Shown: piece after piece, positions 8,138-13,715 of the stretch
Layout: every line of letters begins with the position of its first letter
Numbering within the stretch: the first letter of the stretch is position 1
Source of the DNA: Hyphomicrobiales bacterium
GTDB taxonomy: Bacteria; Pseudomonadota; Alphaproteobacteria; Rhizobiales; Aestuariivirgaceae
Direction of reading: 5' to 3'
DNA length: 13,715 bases
Assembly (NCBI GenBank): GCA_013002595.1
Contig: JABDJG010000275.1
Coordinates: forward strand, 1-13,715
The notes under the pieces: model-generated
Database searches by the model: none
What the model was told of the DNA's origin: nothing
Seen by the model: the letters and a program-made list of their open reading frames with translations, nothing else
Made by a program: the position numbers and the translations under genes

Positions 8138-8210
8138 GCGGAAATCCCCTCAGTTCTACTCTACATATTTTACAGGTCTGCCAGTGCTTTAGGGCAAAAG
8201 CAAGGCTCCT

Positions 8211-8717
8211 TCAGAGTTGTGATGCCGACCTGTCCTCTACCCAACTTTCGTATAATAGCACACCAACCCCGGCAACAATAGCGACATCGGCGATGTTGAA
8301 TATGTACCAGCTGTAGCCGAAGGCGTGCAGCAGGAAAAAGTCGGCAACGGCTGAATGAATGATCCGGTCAAGTGCATTGGCGAGCGCGCCGCCGATCACC
8401 AGACCAAGCCCGGCGCCGGTCAATGGGCGTACCGTGCGGGCCAGCCAGACCCACAATACAGCGGAAATAACAACCGACAGGGCAACCAGTGCATAGCGGC
8501 CAAGTTCGCTGTTCTGGGCGAACAGCCCGTAACTGATGCCCTTGTTCCAGCCGATGACGAGATCGAGAAACGGTGTGACCGTAACCCGGCCTTTGGCCTC
8601 GATATCGAAGGGACCGAGCATCCACCATTTGTGCGCCTGGTCGAGGACGAAGGCGAGGACCGCCATCGACAGTCCGAGCCGTGAAAGCGGCCCCCAGGCT
8701 TTGAGACGGGCGTTCAT
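8211..8717 (-). CDS. lspA: Lipoprotein signal peptidase (signal peptidase II)
   Basis: LspA is the inner-membrane aspartic peptidase that removes signal peptides from prolipoproteins after diacylglyceryl transfer. The 168 residues contain four expected membrane segments and the family signatures: DQAHKWW (26-32), WNKGISYGLF (57-66), GGALANALDR (109-118) with catalytic Asp117, and FNIAD (140-144) with catalytic Asp144. The usual GN of the third signature is AN here. The ATG at 8717 shares its A with the ileS stop (TGATG), so translation is probably coupled, and it gives a normal N-terminus. A GTG at 8744 would add nine residues from inside ileS and is less likely. The ileS-lspA linkage is widespread in proteobacteria, and the neighbouring bamF product is a probable substrate. 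Confidence 0.96.
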   Translation of the reverse strand: MNARLKAWGPLSRLGLSMAVLAFVLDQAHKWWMLGPFDIEAKGRVTVTPFLDLVIGWNKGISYGLFAQNSELGRYALVALSVVISAVLWVWLARTVRPLTGAGLGLVIGGALANALDRIIHSAVADFFLLHAFGYSWYIFNIADVAIVAGVGVLLYESWVEDRSASQL

Positions 8718-11656
8718 CAACCTGCCAAGTTCGCCCGGTCCCACTCGCGCACGGCCTCAGCATCGCGCGGCGTGATGTCGGGGAACTCAGGATCGGCGCC
8801 AACATCGGCGGTAACCTTCCAGGAGCGGGCGCATTTCGTGCCCACGGCCAGGGCCGGCACAACCGCAACACCGCTGACCTCCTCGAGGCGGAATGCGTCC
8901 TTGGGGCCTTCGCCGGCTTCCAGTCTTGCATCCGATGTGATGGCGATCTCGGCCAGGTCGATGCCCGCCATGGCGTCCATGAGGGCCTGATCGGTGACAT
9001 GAACGATCGGGGCGGCTTCGAGCGAGGAGCCGATGCGCTTTTCGCGGCGCTCGATTTCGAGCGCACCAGTGACGGCGGAACGGACCTTTCTGACCTTGGC
9101 CCATTTGGCGGCAAGGGCATTGTCGCTCCAGGCCGGATCGGAGACAGCGAACTGCTGCAGATGCACCGAGCCTGCCTCATCGGGGTAACGGGTCTGCCAG
9201 ACCTCTTCGGCGGTGAAGCACAGCATCGGCGCCAGCCAGGTGGTCAGGCAGTGGAACAGATGATCCATCACCGTGCGGCAGGCGCGGCGCCGCGCCGAGC
9301 TGAGCGGATCGCAGTACAGCACATCCTTCCTGATGTCGAAATAGAACGAGGACAGATCGACGGTCATGAAGTTCAACAGCGCGGCGGCGGCGCGTTTGAA
9401 ATCATAGGTTTCATAGGCCTTCACAACCGTGGCCCCGGTCTCACCGAGGCGATGCAGGATATAGCGCTCAAGCTCGGGCATGTCGGCAGGCGCGACACGC
9501 TCATCATCGCTGAAGCCGCCGAGCGCGCCCAGCATATAGCGCAGCGTGTTGCGCAGCTTGCGGTACGCGTCCGAATTGCTCTTGAGGATTTCGGGGCCGA
9601 CGCGCAGGTCGTCGGCATAATCGGACGTCATCACCCATAGACGCAGGATATCGGCGCCGGACTGTTTGATGACATCCTGCGGCGTAACGTTGTTGCCAAG
9701 CGACTTCGACATCTTACGGCCATCCTCGGCCATTACGAAGCCATGCGTCAGCACGATGTCATAGGGCGCACGGCCGCGGGTGCCACAGCTTTCGAGCAGC
9801 GATGAATGGAACCAGCCGCGGTGCTGGTCGGAACCTTCCAGGTACATGACGCTGTCCGGGCCGCCATCGATTTTGCGGTTGGTCTTCAGATCGTCGCGCT
9901 GTTCCAGGCAGAAAGCATGGGTCGAACCTGAATCGAACCAGACATCGAGAATATCCATGACCTGCTGCCAATCGTCAGGATTGTGGTCGTTGCCCAGGAA
10001 GCGTTCCTTGGCGCCATCGGCAAACCAAGCATCGGCGCCTTCTTCCTTGAAGGCCTCAAAGATGCGGGCGTTGACCGCTTCGTCCTTGAGCACCTCGCCG
10101 TCGGCATTGGCAAAGACGGCAATCGGCACGCCCCAGGCGCGCTGGCGCGACAGAACCCAGTCGGGCCGGTCGGTGATCATGCCGCCCAAGCGGTTCTGGC
10201 CGGCCTTGGGCACGAACTGGGTATCGGCGATGGCCTTGAGCGCACGGGCGCGCAAGGTGTCGCCCTCACCTGCAATGTCGCGGTCCATGTAAACGAACCA
10301 CTGCGGCGTGTTGCGGAAGATGACTGGTTTCTTGGAGCGCCATGAATGCGGGTACTGGTGTTTGAAACGGCCGCGGGCAAGCAGGTTGCCGGCTTCGATC
10401 AGCGCGGTGATGACCGCCTGGTTGGCATCGCCCTTCTTGCCCTTGTCATTGATGACGCGCTTGCCTTCAAAGCCCGGCGCATCGGATGTGAAGGCGCCAT
10501 CGGCATCGACGGTGAACGGGATCGCCGGATCGATACCGCGCGCTTCAAGCGCCCGGGCATTGTCCATCCAGGCTTCAAAGTCCTCGCGGCCGTGGCCGGG
10601 GGCGGTGTGGACAAAGCCGGTGCCGTCCTCATCGGTGACGTGATCGCCATCGAGCAAGGGGATATCGAACTGATAGCCGCCAAGGCCAGCGGCCCGCAAA
10701 GGATGGGCGCAGGTGACGGTTGCCAGTTCGTCCGCAGTGACAGCACGCAGCTTGGCATATTCCTCAACGCGGACCTGCTTCATCACGACCTCGGCGAGAT
10801 TGTCGGCAAGGATCAGCTTGTCACCTTTGACGGCCCAGTTTTCGTCGGGCGCAGCGGTTACTTCATACAGGCCGTACTCGACGCGTCTGGCATAGCTGAT
10901 CGCCCGGTTGCCCGGTATCGTCCACGGTGTCGTGGTCCAGATCAGGACCGGCACGCCATGCAAATCATCCGGTCCGGCGATGACCGGAAACTTCACCCAG
11001 ACCGTATCGCTCTCATAATCGTGGTATTCGATCTCGGCTTCTGCAAGCGCGGTCTTTTCTACCACCGACCACATGATCGGCTTGGAGCCGCGGTAGAGCT
11101 GGCCGGACATGGCGAACTTGATCAATTCCGCTGCGATGATTGCCTCGGCCTCAAGCGCCATGGTCAGATAGGGGTCCTTGAAATCACCGGTCACGCCGAG
11201 GCGCTCGAATACCTCGGTCTGGACCTTGACCCAGTGTTCGGCGAACTCGCGGCACTCGGCGCGGAATTCGTTGACCGGAACCTCGTCCTTGTTCTTGCCC
11301 TGGGCGCGGTACTGTTCCTCGATCTTCCATTCGATCGGCAGGCCGTGGCAATCCCAGCCCGGCACGTAGTTCGAGTCATAGCCCATCATCTGGCGCGAGC
11401 GGGTGACGACGTCTTTGAGGATCTTGTTGAGGGCATGGCCGATGTGCAAATGGCCGTTGGCATACGGCGGGCCGTCATGCAAGATGAAGCGGTCGCGGCC
11501 CTTTGCATCATCGCGCAGGCGGCGGTACAGCCCCATTTTTTCCCATTTTTCGAGGATCTCCGGCTCTTTTTTCGGCAGGCCGGCCTTCATGGGGAATTCT
11601 GTTTTCGGCAGAAACAGGGTCTCGCGGTAATCGCGGCCCGAAGTGGTGTCGTTCAT
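8717..11656 (-). CDS. ileS: Isoleucine--tRNA ligase
   Basis: IleRS charges tRNA-Ile with isoleucine in the cytoplasm. The 979-residue class I synthetase has the HIGH motif in PPYANGHLHIGH (71-74) and KMSKS at 648-652. Its CP1 editing domain has WTTTPWTIPGN near residue 240 and GTGFVHTAPGHG near 345-356, which remove mischarged valine. A DALR-type anticodon-binding domain follows. The C-terminal end reads KCARSWK near residue 940 and has no paired cysteines, so the zinc finger found at the end of E. coli IleRS is incomplete. ATG at 11656 is chosen because the family begins about here (DYRETLFLPKTEFPMKAGLP). An in-frame ATG at 11731 would add 25 unlike residues and sits in a predicted stem. No strong ribosome binding site precedes either. 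Expression may be controlled by the leader described at 11729-11815. Confidence 0.97.
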   Translation of the reverse strand: MNDTTSGRDYRETLFLPKTEFPMKAGLPKKEPEILEKWEKMGLYRRLRDDAKGRDRFILHDGPPYANGHLHIGHALNKILKDVVTRSRQMMGYDSNYVPGWDCHGLPIEWKIEEQYRAQGKNKDEVPVNEFRAECREFAEHWVKVQTEVFERLGVTGDFKDPYLTMALEAEAIIAAELIKFAMSGQLYRGSKPIMWSVVEKTALAEAEIEYHDYESDTVWVKFPVIAGPDDLHGVPVLIWTTTPWTIPGNRAISYARRVEYGLYEVTAAPDENWAVKGDKLILADNLAEVVMKQVRVEEYAKLRAVTADELATVTCAHPLRAAGLGGYQFDIPLLDGDHVTDEDGTGFVHTAPGHGREDFEAWMDNARALEARGIDPAIPFTVDADGAFTSDAPGFEGKRVINDKGKKGDANQAVITALIEAGNLLARGRFKHQYPHSWRSKKPVIFRNTPQWFVYMDRDIAGEGDTLRARALKAIADTQFVPKAGQNRLGGMITDRPDWVLSRQRAWGVPIAVFANADGEVLKDEAVNARIFEAFKEEGADAWFADGAKERFLGNDHNPDDWQQVMDILDVWFDSGSTHAFCLEQRDDLKTNRKIDGGPDSVMYLEGSDQHRGWFHSSLLESCGTRGRAPYDIVLTHGFVMAEDGRKMSKSLGNNVTPQDVIKQSGADILRLWVMTSDYADDLRVGPEILKSNSDAYRKLRNTLRYMLGALGGFSDDERVAPADMPELERYILHRLGETGATVVKAYETYDFKRAAAALLNFMTVDLSSFYFDIRKDVLYCDPLSSARRRACRTVMDHLFHCLTTWLAPMLCFTAEEVWQTRYPDEAGSVHLQQFAVSDPAWSDNALAAKWAKVRKVRSAVTGALEIERREKRIGSSLEAAPIVHVTDQALMDAMAGIDLAEIAITSDARLEAGEGPKDAFRLEEVSGVAVVPALAVGTKCARSWKVTADVGADPEFPDITPRDAEAVREWDRANLAG

Positions 11657-11728
11657 CTGATCAAGTGCCTGGAATCGGTTGTGAACACTTTGCCCTTCAA
11701 GTGTGCCCGCGCTTGTAGCAGGCAAAGG

Positions 11729-11798
11729 CATACGAATAAAGCGGCGAGACGCCGCCTTTGAGCCACGCGCTCAACGCGCGGCGGGGCTAATTCGTATG
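11729..11798 (-). promoter_or_regulatory. Structured leader of ileS, candidate transcription attenuator
   Basis: On the - strand three nested stems are visible. The outer one is a perfect 9-bp inverted repeat, CATACGAAT (11798-11790) with ATTCGTATG (11737-11729); its 5' arm is the ATA CGA AT codons of the leader ORF. Inside lie CGCGC-GTTGA-GCGCG (11780-11766), flanked by AGCC and GGCT, and a terminator-like hairpin GCGGCG-TCT-CGCCGC followed by TTTATT (11755-11735). The terminator's 5' arm can pair instead with an identical CGCCGC at 11783-11778, inside the leader ORF, giving a mutually exclusive antiterminator. The 3' end is about 73 bp before the ileS ATG. A simple repeated palindrome is the main alternative. 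The stems were found by eye; no energy was computed. Confidence 0.5.
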
Positions 11799-11815
11799 AG
11801 CTGGTCCATCAACAT
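11771..11815 (-). CDS. Candidate leader peptide of ileS (14 residues)
   Basis: The short ORF reads MLMDQLIRISPAAR and ends in TGA at 11773-11771. A second ATG at 11809 would give a 12-residue form. It has two isoleucine codons, ATA and ATT, separated by one Arg codon, directly before the G+C-rich stems. It lacks a ribosome binding site, but the predicted -10 ends only 8 bp before the ATG, so the transcript may begin at or next to the start codon, as reported for the leaderless trpL of Sinorhizobium. If translated, ribosome stalling at the Ile codons could leave the antiterminator arm free. Two Ile codons are few compared with classical leader peptides, so the coding call is tentative. Confidence 0.4.
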   Translation of the reverse strand: MLMDQLIRISPAAR

Positions 11816-11823
11816 GGCGCGGG

Positions 11824-11852
11824 GGATAGCACGAGTTCGGTGAACAACTCAA
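11824..11852 (-). promoter_or_regulatory. Predicted promoter of ileS and its leader
   Basis: On the - strand, TTGAGT (11852-11847) and CTATCC (11829-11824) are separated by 17 bp. The pattern fits the alphaproteobacterial housekeeping-sigma form (TTGAC and a CTAT-type -10). A TG two bases before TATCCC gives an extended -10 as an alternative. The transcript would start near 11817, placing the whole structured element and the short ORF in the ileS leader. No other good pair was found between here and the ileS ATG. Confidence 0.42.
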
Positions 11853-11874
11853 TAACCAATCACGCATTGAGGGC

Positions 11875-11904
11875 TTGACAATACAACTACAACTCTAGTT
11901 ATAT
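11875..11904 (+). promoter_or_regulatory. Promoter of the arsR-permease operon
   Basis: A perfect TTGACA (11875-11880) and TTATAT (11899-11904) are separated by 18 bp, close to the sigma-70 consensus. The start of transcription would fall near 11910-11912, that is at the A of the arsR ATG. No Shine-Dalgarno sequence fits before that ATG, so the messenger is probably leaderless. Confidence 0.65.
11881..11904 (+). promoter_or_regulatory. Operator-like inverted repeat, probable ArsR binding site
   Basis: ATACAACTA (11881-11889) and TAGTTATAT (11896-11904) form an inverted repeat with one mismatch in nine and a 6-bp centre. It fills the space between the -35 and -10 and covers the -10, so a bound ArsR dimer would block RNA polymerase. 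The left part is also a tandem ACAACT-ACAACT (11883-11894). ArsR/SmtB-family repressors usually bind such A+T-rich inverted repeats in their own promoter. Confidence 0.5.
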
Positions 11905-11910
11905 CGTTTT

Positions 11911-12252
11911 ATGAAGCATGATCACGCTCATATTGGCGCTGCTGCCGGTCTTGAAATCGAAGAGGCTGCGCAAGGCTTTGCCGCCGTCGGGTCCGAGGCA
12001 CGGCTGCAGGTCGTGCTGGCGCTGGTCAGGGCCGGCGATCCGGGGCTGAGCGTCGGGGCCATTCAGGAACGTGTCGATATGCCGGCCTCAACGCTGGCGC
12101 ATCATATCAGGTTTCTGGCCGCCGCCGGGCTGATCGAGCAGGAAAAGCAAGGCCGTGAGCTGATCAACCGGGCCAATTTCGGCCGGATGCAGGCGCTGGC
12201 GCACTATCTGCTCAGCGAGTGCTGCGCGGACCTGACCGAGGTAAAGACATGA
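11911..12252 (+). CDS. ArsR/SmtB-family transcriptional repressor
   Basis: The 113-residue protein has the winged helix-turn-helix of the ArsR family. Its core runs from about residue 20 (GFAAVGSEARLQVVLALV). The recognition region is LSVGAIQERVDMPASTLAHH (46-65), and the wing is AAAGLIEQEKQGRELINR (70-87). The only cysteines are the adjacent pair Cys104-Cys105 in LLSECCADL near the C-terminus. A C-terminal vicinal Cys pair is also part of the As(III) site of ArsR from Acidithiobacillus ferrooxidans, but that site has a third Cys, which is missing here. The N-terminus has three His (residues 3, 5, 7). The ATG at 11911 lies at the predicted transcription start. The gene overlaps the permease gene as ATGA, so it probably represses its own operon until a thiophilic inducer, perhaps a trivalent arsenical, binds. 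Confidence 0.9.
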   Translation: MKHDHAHIGAAAGLEIEEAAQGFAAVGSEARLQVVLALVRAGDPGLSVGAIQERVDMPASTLAHHIRFLAAAGLIEQEKQGRELINRANFGRMQALAHYLLSECCADLTEVKT

Positions 12253-13292
12253 GCGATGTAACCCTTGATCTGATCCGCAGATCTGCAACCCGTGTCGACC
12301 GGGCCTGGCTGGTATCGCTGAGCATTATCGCCGTGCTGGCGCTGGCCGATGCCGCGCAGGTGATGCCGACGGTACAGTTCACCGCCGAGCAACTGCTCAA
12401 CACCGCGCCCTATGTGCTGTTTGCCGTTCTGACTGTTGCCTACCTGAAGGCAAGCGGCGCCGAAACCATCGTTGCCAGGGCGTTCGAGGGACGTGAGGTG
12501 CGGATGATCATTCTGGCGGCCTTGTTTGGCGGACTGGCGCCGTTCTGTTCGTGTGAGGTGATCCCATTTGTCGCCGGGCTTCTGGCGCTCGGCACACCCT
12601 TGTCGGCAGTGATGGCGTTCTGGCTGGCCTCGCCGCTGATGGATCCGCCGGCATTCCTGATCACGGCCGGCGCACTGGGCTGGTCTTTTGCAGTCGGCAA
12701 AACTGTTGCGGCTGTCGGCATGGGGCTGATGGGCGGCTTTGCCATCAAGTTGGCAACGCAGGCCGGCTGGTTCATCAATCCGCTGCAGGCCGATGCCGTG
12801 GGCAGTACATGCGGCTGTGGGCCGTCACCGTTCAGCGGCAAGCCGGTGTGGCGCTTCTGGGAAGATCCGGCGCGGCGCACAATCTTTTATGCACAGGCGA
12901 TCGAGAACGGGCTGTTCCTGTTCAAGTGGCTGACGCTGGCCTACCTGCTGGAAAGCCTGATGATCACGTATATTCCGGCCGAGGCCATCGCCGGTATCGT
13001 CGGCGGCAACGGACTCTTGGCGATCATGGCCAGCGCGCTGATCGGGGCACCGGCCTACCTCAATTCCTATGCCGCGCCACCCCTGGTTGCCGGGCTGATG
13101 GAACAGGGCATGAGCGCTGGCGGCGGCATGGCCTTCATGGTTGCCGGCGCGGTGAGCTGTATCCCGGCGATGACGGCGGTGTTTGCACTGGTGCGCCGGG
13201 CGGTGTTTGTAACTTATGTGGCGCTTGGATTCATCGGCGCGGTTCTGTCCGGAGTGATATTCGGCACACTTGTTGACCTGGCTCTAATTTAA
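12249..13292 (+). CDS. ArsP-type permease (DUF318 / PF03773 family)
   Basis: This 347-residue inner-membrane protein has about eight to ten hydrophobic segments and the family hallmark APFCSCEVIPFVAGLL (97-112) with Cys100 and Cys102. The second half has the matching GAPAYLNSYAAPPLVAGL (266-283) and SCIPAMTA (303-310, Cys304). A hydrophilic loop between the halves carries TCGCGP (187-192), two more close cysteines. ArsP of Campylobacter jejuni, in this family, exports trivalent organoarsenicals; other members have no known substrate. The start is ATG 12249, which overlaps the arsR stop by 4 bp; a GTG- or ATG-like extension to 12219 would run inside arsR. Control by a thiol-containing ArsR favours export of an arsenical or another thiol-binding compound, but no arsenite pump, reductase or arsM is visible here, so the substrate is open. 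Confidence 0.85.
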   Translation: MSDVTLDLIRRSATRVDRAWLVSLSIIAVLALADAAQVMPTVQFTAEQLLNTAPYVLFAVLTVAYLKASGAETIVARAFEGREVRMIILAALFGGLAPFCSCEVIPFVAGLLALGTPLSAVMAFWLASPLMDPPAFLITAGALGWSFAVGKTVAAVGMGLMGGFAIKLATQAGWFINPLQADAVGSTCGCGPSPFSGKPVWRFWEDPARRTIFYAQAIENGLFLFKWLTLAYLLESLMITYIPAEAIAGIVGGNGLLAIMASALIGAPAYLNSYAAPPLVAGLMEQGMSAGGGMAFMVAGAVSCIPAMTAVFALVRRAVFVTYVALGFIGAVLSGVIFGTLVDLALI

Positions 13293-13304
13293 AACGAATC
13301 GGCA

Positions 13305-13331
13305 CCGGCCCTTGATCTTCGGACCGGCCTT
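13305..13331 (+). terminator. Weak hairpin after the permease gene, possible terminator
   Basis: CCGGCCC (13305-13311) can pair with GGACCGG (13321-13327) with one C-A mismatch and a 9-base loop. It is followed by CCTTT. It stands 13 bp after the permease stop, where a terminator is expected. The T-run is short and the stem imperfect, so the call is weak. Confidence 0.28.
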
Positions 13332-13375
13332 TGCGAACCTAGTCTCCGCACAATTTTTTAAGACCGGAAAACACC

Positions 13376-13666
13376 ATGAGTGGCTTTTTCAAGCGCCTGT
13401 TTGGCGGGGAGTCGGCCGGCGGAGCAGCCGGGCCTCTGGCCGAGCCGGAGATTTACAACGGGTATGTCATACAGCCCGACCCCAAGAATGAAAACGGCCA
13501 GTGGCACATCGCCGGGGTGATTACCCGCGAAGGCGCAAGCAATGGTCCCGAGCACCGGTTTATCCGGGCCGACACCTACAGTACGAAGGACGATGCGGAT
13601 GCCTTCAGCATCCGCAAAGCTAAGCAGATCATCGATGAGCGCGGCGCCGGTCTGTTGCCCGATTGA
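13376..13666 (+). CDS. HlyU-family small protein (PF10115)
   Basis: The 96-residue protein begins FFKRLFGGES and continues with a compact domain (about residues 25-92) containing YNGYVIQPDP, GQWHIAGVI and RADTYSTKDDADAFSIRKAKQIIDE. This is the pattern of the small proteins annotated as HlyU-family transcriptional activators in alphaproteobacteria. I see no helix-turn-helix and no membrane segment, so the regulatory label comes only from the family name and should not be pressed. Length is normal for the family. The ATG at 13376 has only a weak GGAAAA 6 bp upstream. The gene is separated by 83 bp from the permease gene and probably has its own promoter, though no good -35/-10 was found (TTGCGA at 13331 is a possible -35). 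Confidence 0.78.
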   Translation: MSGFFKRLFGGESAGGAAGPLAEPEIYNGYVIQPDPKNENGQWHIAGVITREGASNGPEHRFIRADTYSTKDDADAFSIRKAKQIIDERGAGLLPD

Positions 13667-13679
13667 AGCGGTTCGCTTT
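13665..13679 (+). terminator. Small hairpin at the end of the HlyU-family gene
   Basis: GAAGCG (13665-13670), overlapping the stop codon, can pair with CGCTTT (13674-13679) across a GTT loop, followed by CATT. The stem is short and the T-run poor, so it is only a possible terminator. The remaining bases to 13715 show no gene. Confidence 0.3.
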
Positions 13680-13715
13680 CATTCGGCACCGGCCCACTCC
13701 CCCGCCCAACCACCC

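Noticed and set aside
8138..8210. Promoter between lspA and bamF (TTGCCC with TGTAAA)
   Set aside because: A 17-bp spacing can be drawn, but both boxes are poor and the gap is short, so it is not listed as a feature.
10346..11761. Long open frame of 471 codons on the + strand opposite ileS
   Set aside because: It is antisense to a certain gene, its product resembles no known family, and long antisense frames are common opposite G+C-rich coding sequence.
11729..11798. tRNA-like or T-box reading of the ileS leader
   Set aside because: There are two inner hairpins, not three, no CCA end or anticodon arm, and no T-box sequence; T-boxes are essentially absent from proteobacteria.
11729..11798. 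Bidirectional terminator between ileS and arsR
   Set aside because: The two genes point away from each other, so no gene needs ending here; control of ileS is the better explanation.
12219..12248. Upstream start at 12219 for the permease
   Set aside because: It would extend into the ArsR coding region; ATG 12249 makes the classic ATGA overlap.

Overview
The window is chromosomal DNA of moderately high G+C from an alphaproteobacterium, most likely of the Hyphomicrobiales/Rhizobiales. That reading rests on the gene order (ileS, lspA, a DUF3035/BamF lipoprotein, a pair of M16 peptidase-like proteins, mutL), on a MutL that carries its own endonuclease motifs, and on protein features. No rRNA, tRNA, CRISPR array, insertion sequence or prophage gene was seen.

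Layout. Positions 1-1519 (+ strand) hold the 3' end of rsmD and an overlapping BenE-type transporter gene. They converge with a long block on the - strand. Read in the direction of transcription, that block is ileS (11656-8717), lspA (8717-8211), bamF (8137-7589), an active M16 peptidase (7431-6034), its zinc-motif-less partner (6020-4665), a short-form pgi (4623-3298) and mutL (3289-1526). Several junctions are tight: TGATG between ileS and lspA, 13 bp between the two M16 genes, and abutting or overlapping pgi and mutL. Two palindromes at 7534-7569 probably end the ileS-lspA-bamF unit. The ileS unit makes signal peptidase II and a lipoprotein that this peptidase would process. The two M16 genes probably encode a periplasmic heterodimer.

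Divergent from ileS, on the + strand, are an ArsR-family repressor gene and an ArsP-type permease gene overlapping by 4 bp (ATGA). They have a near-consensus promoter, an operator-like inverted repeat and an apparently leaderless start. A small HlyU-family (PF10115) gene follows.

The most interesting part is the intergenic region 11657-11910. On the ileS side it holds a possible TTGAGT-17-CTATCC promoter and, almost at the predicted transcription start, a 14-codon ORF (MLMDQLIRISPAAR) with two isoleucine codons, ATA and ATT. Its stop codon is followed by a terminator-like hairpin whose 5' arm can pair instead with a copy of the 3' arm lying inside the ORF. This is the arrangement of a leader-peptide transcription attenuator and is a candidate isoleucine-responsive control of ileS. 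It was inferred only by reading the sequence and has not been tested by folding or comparison.
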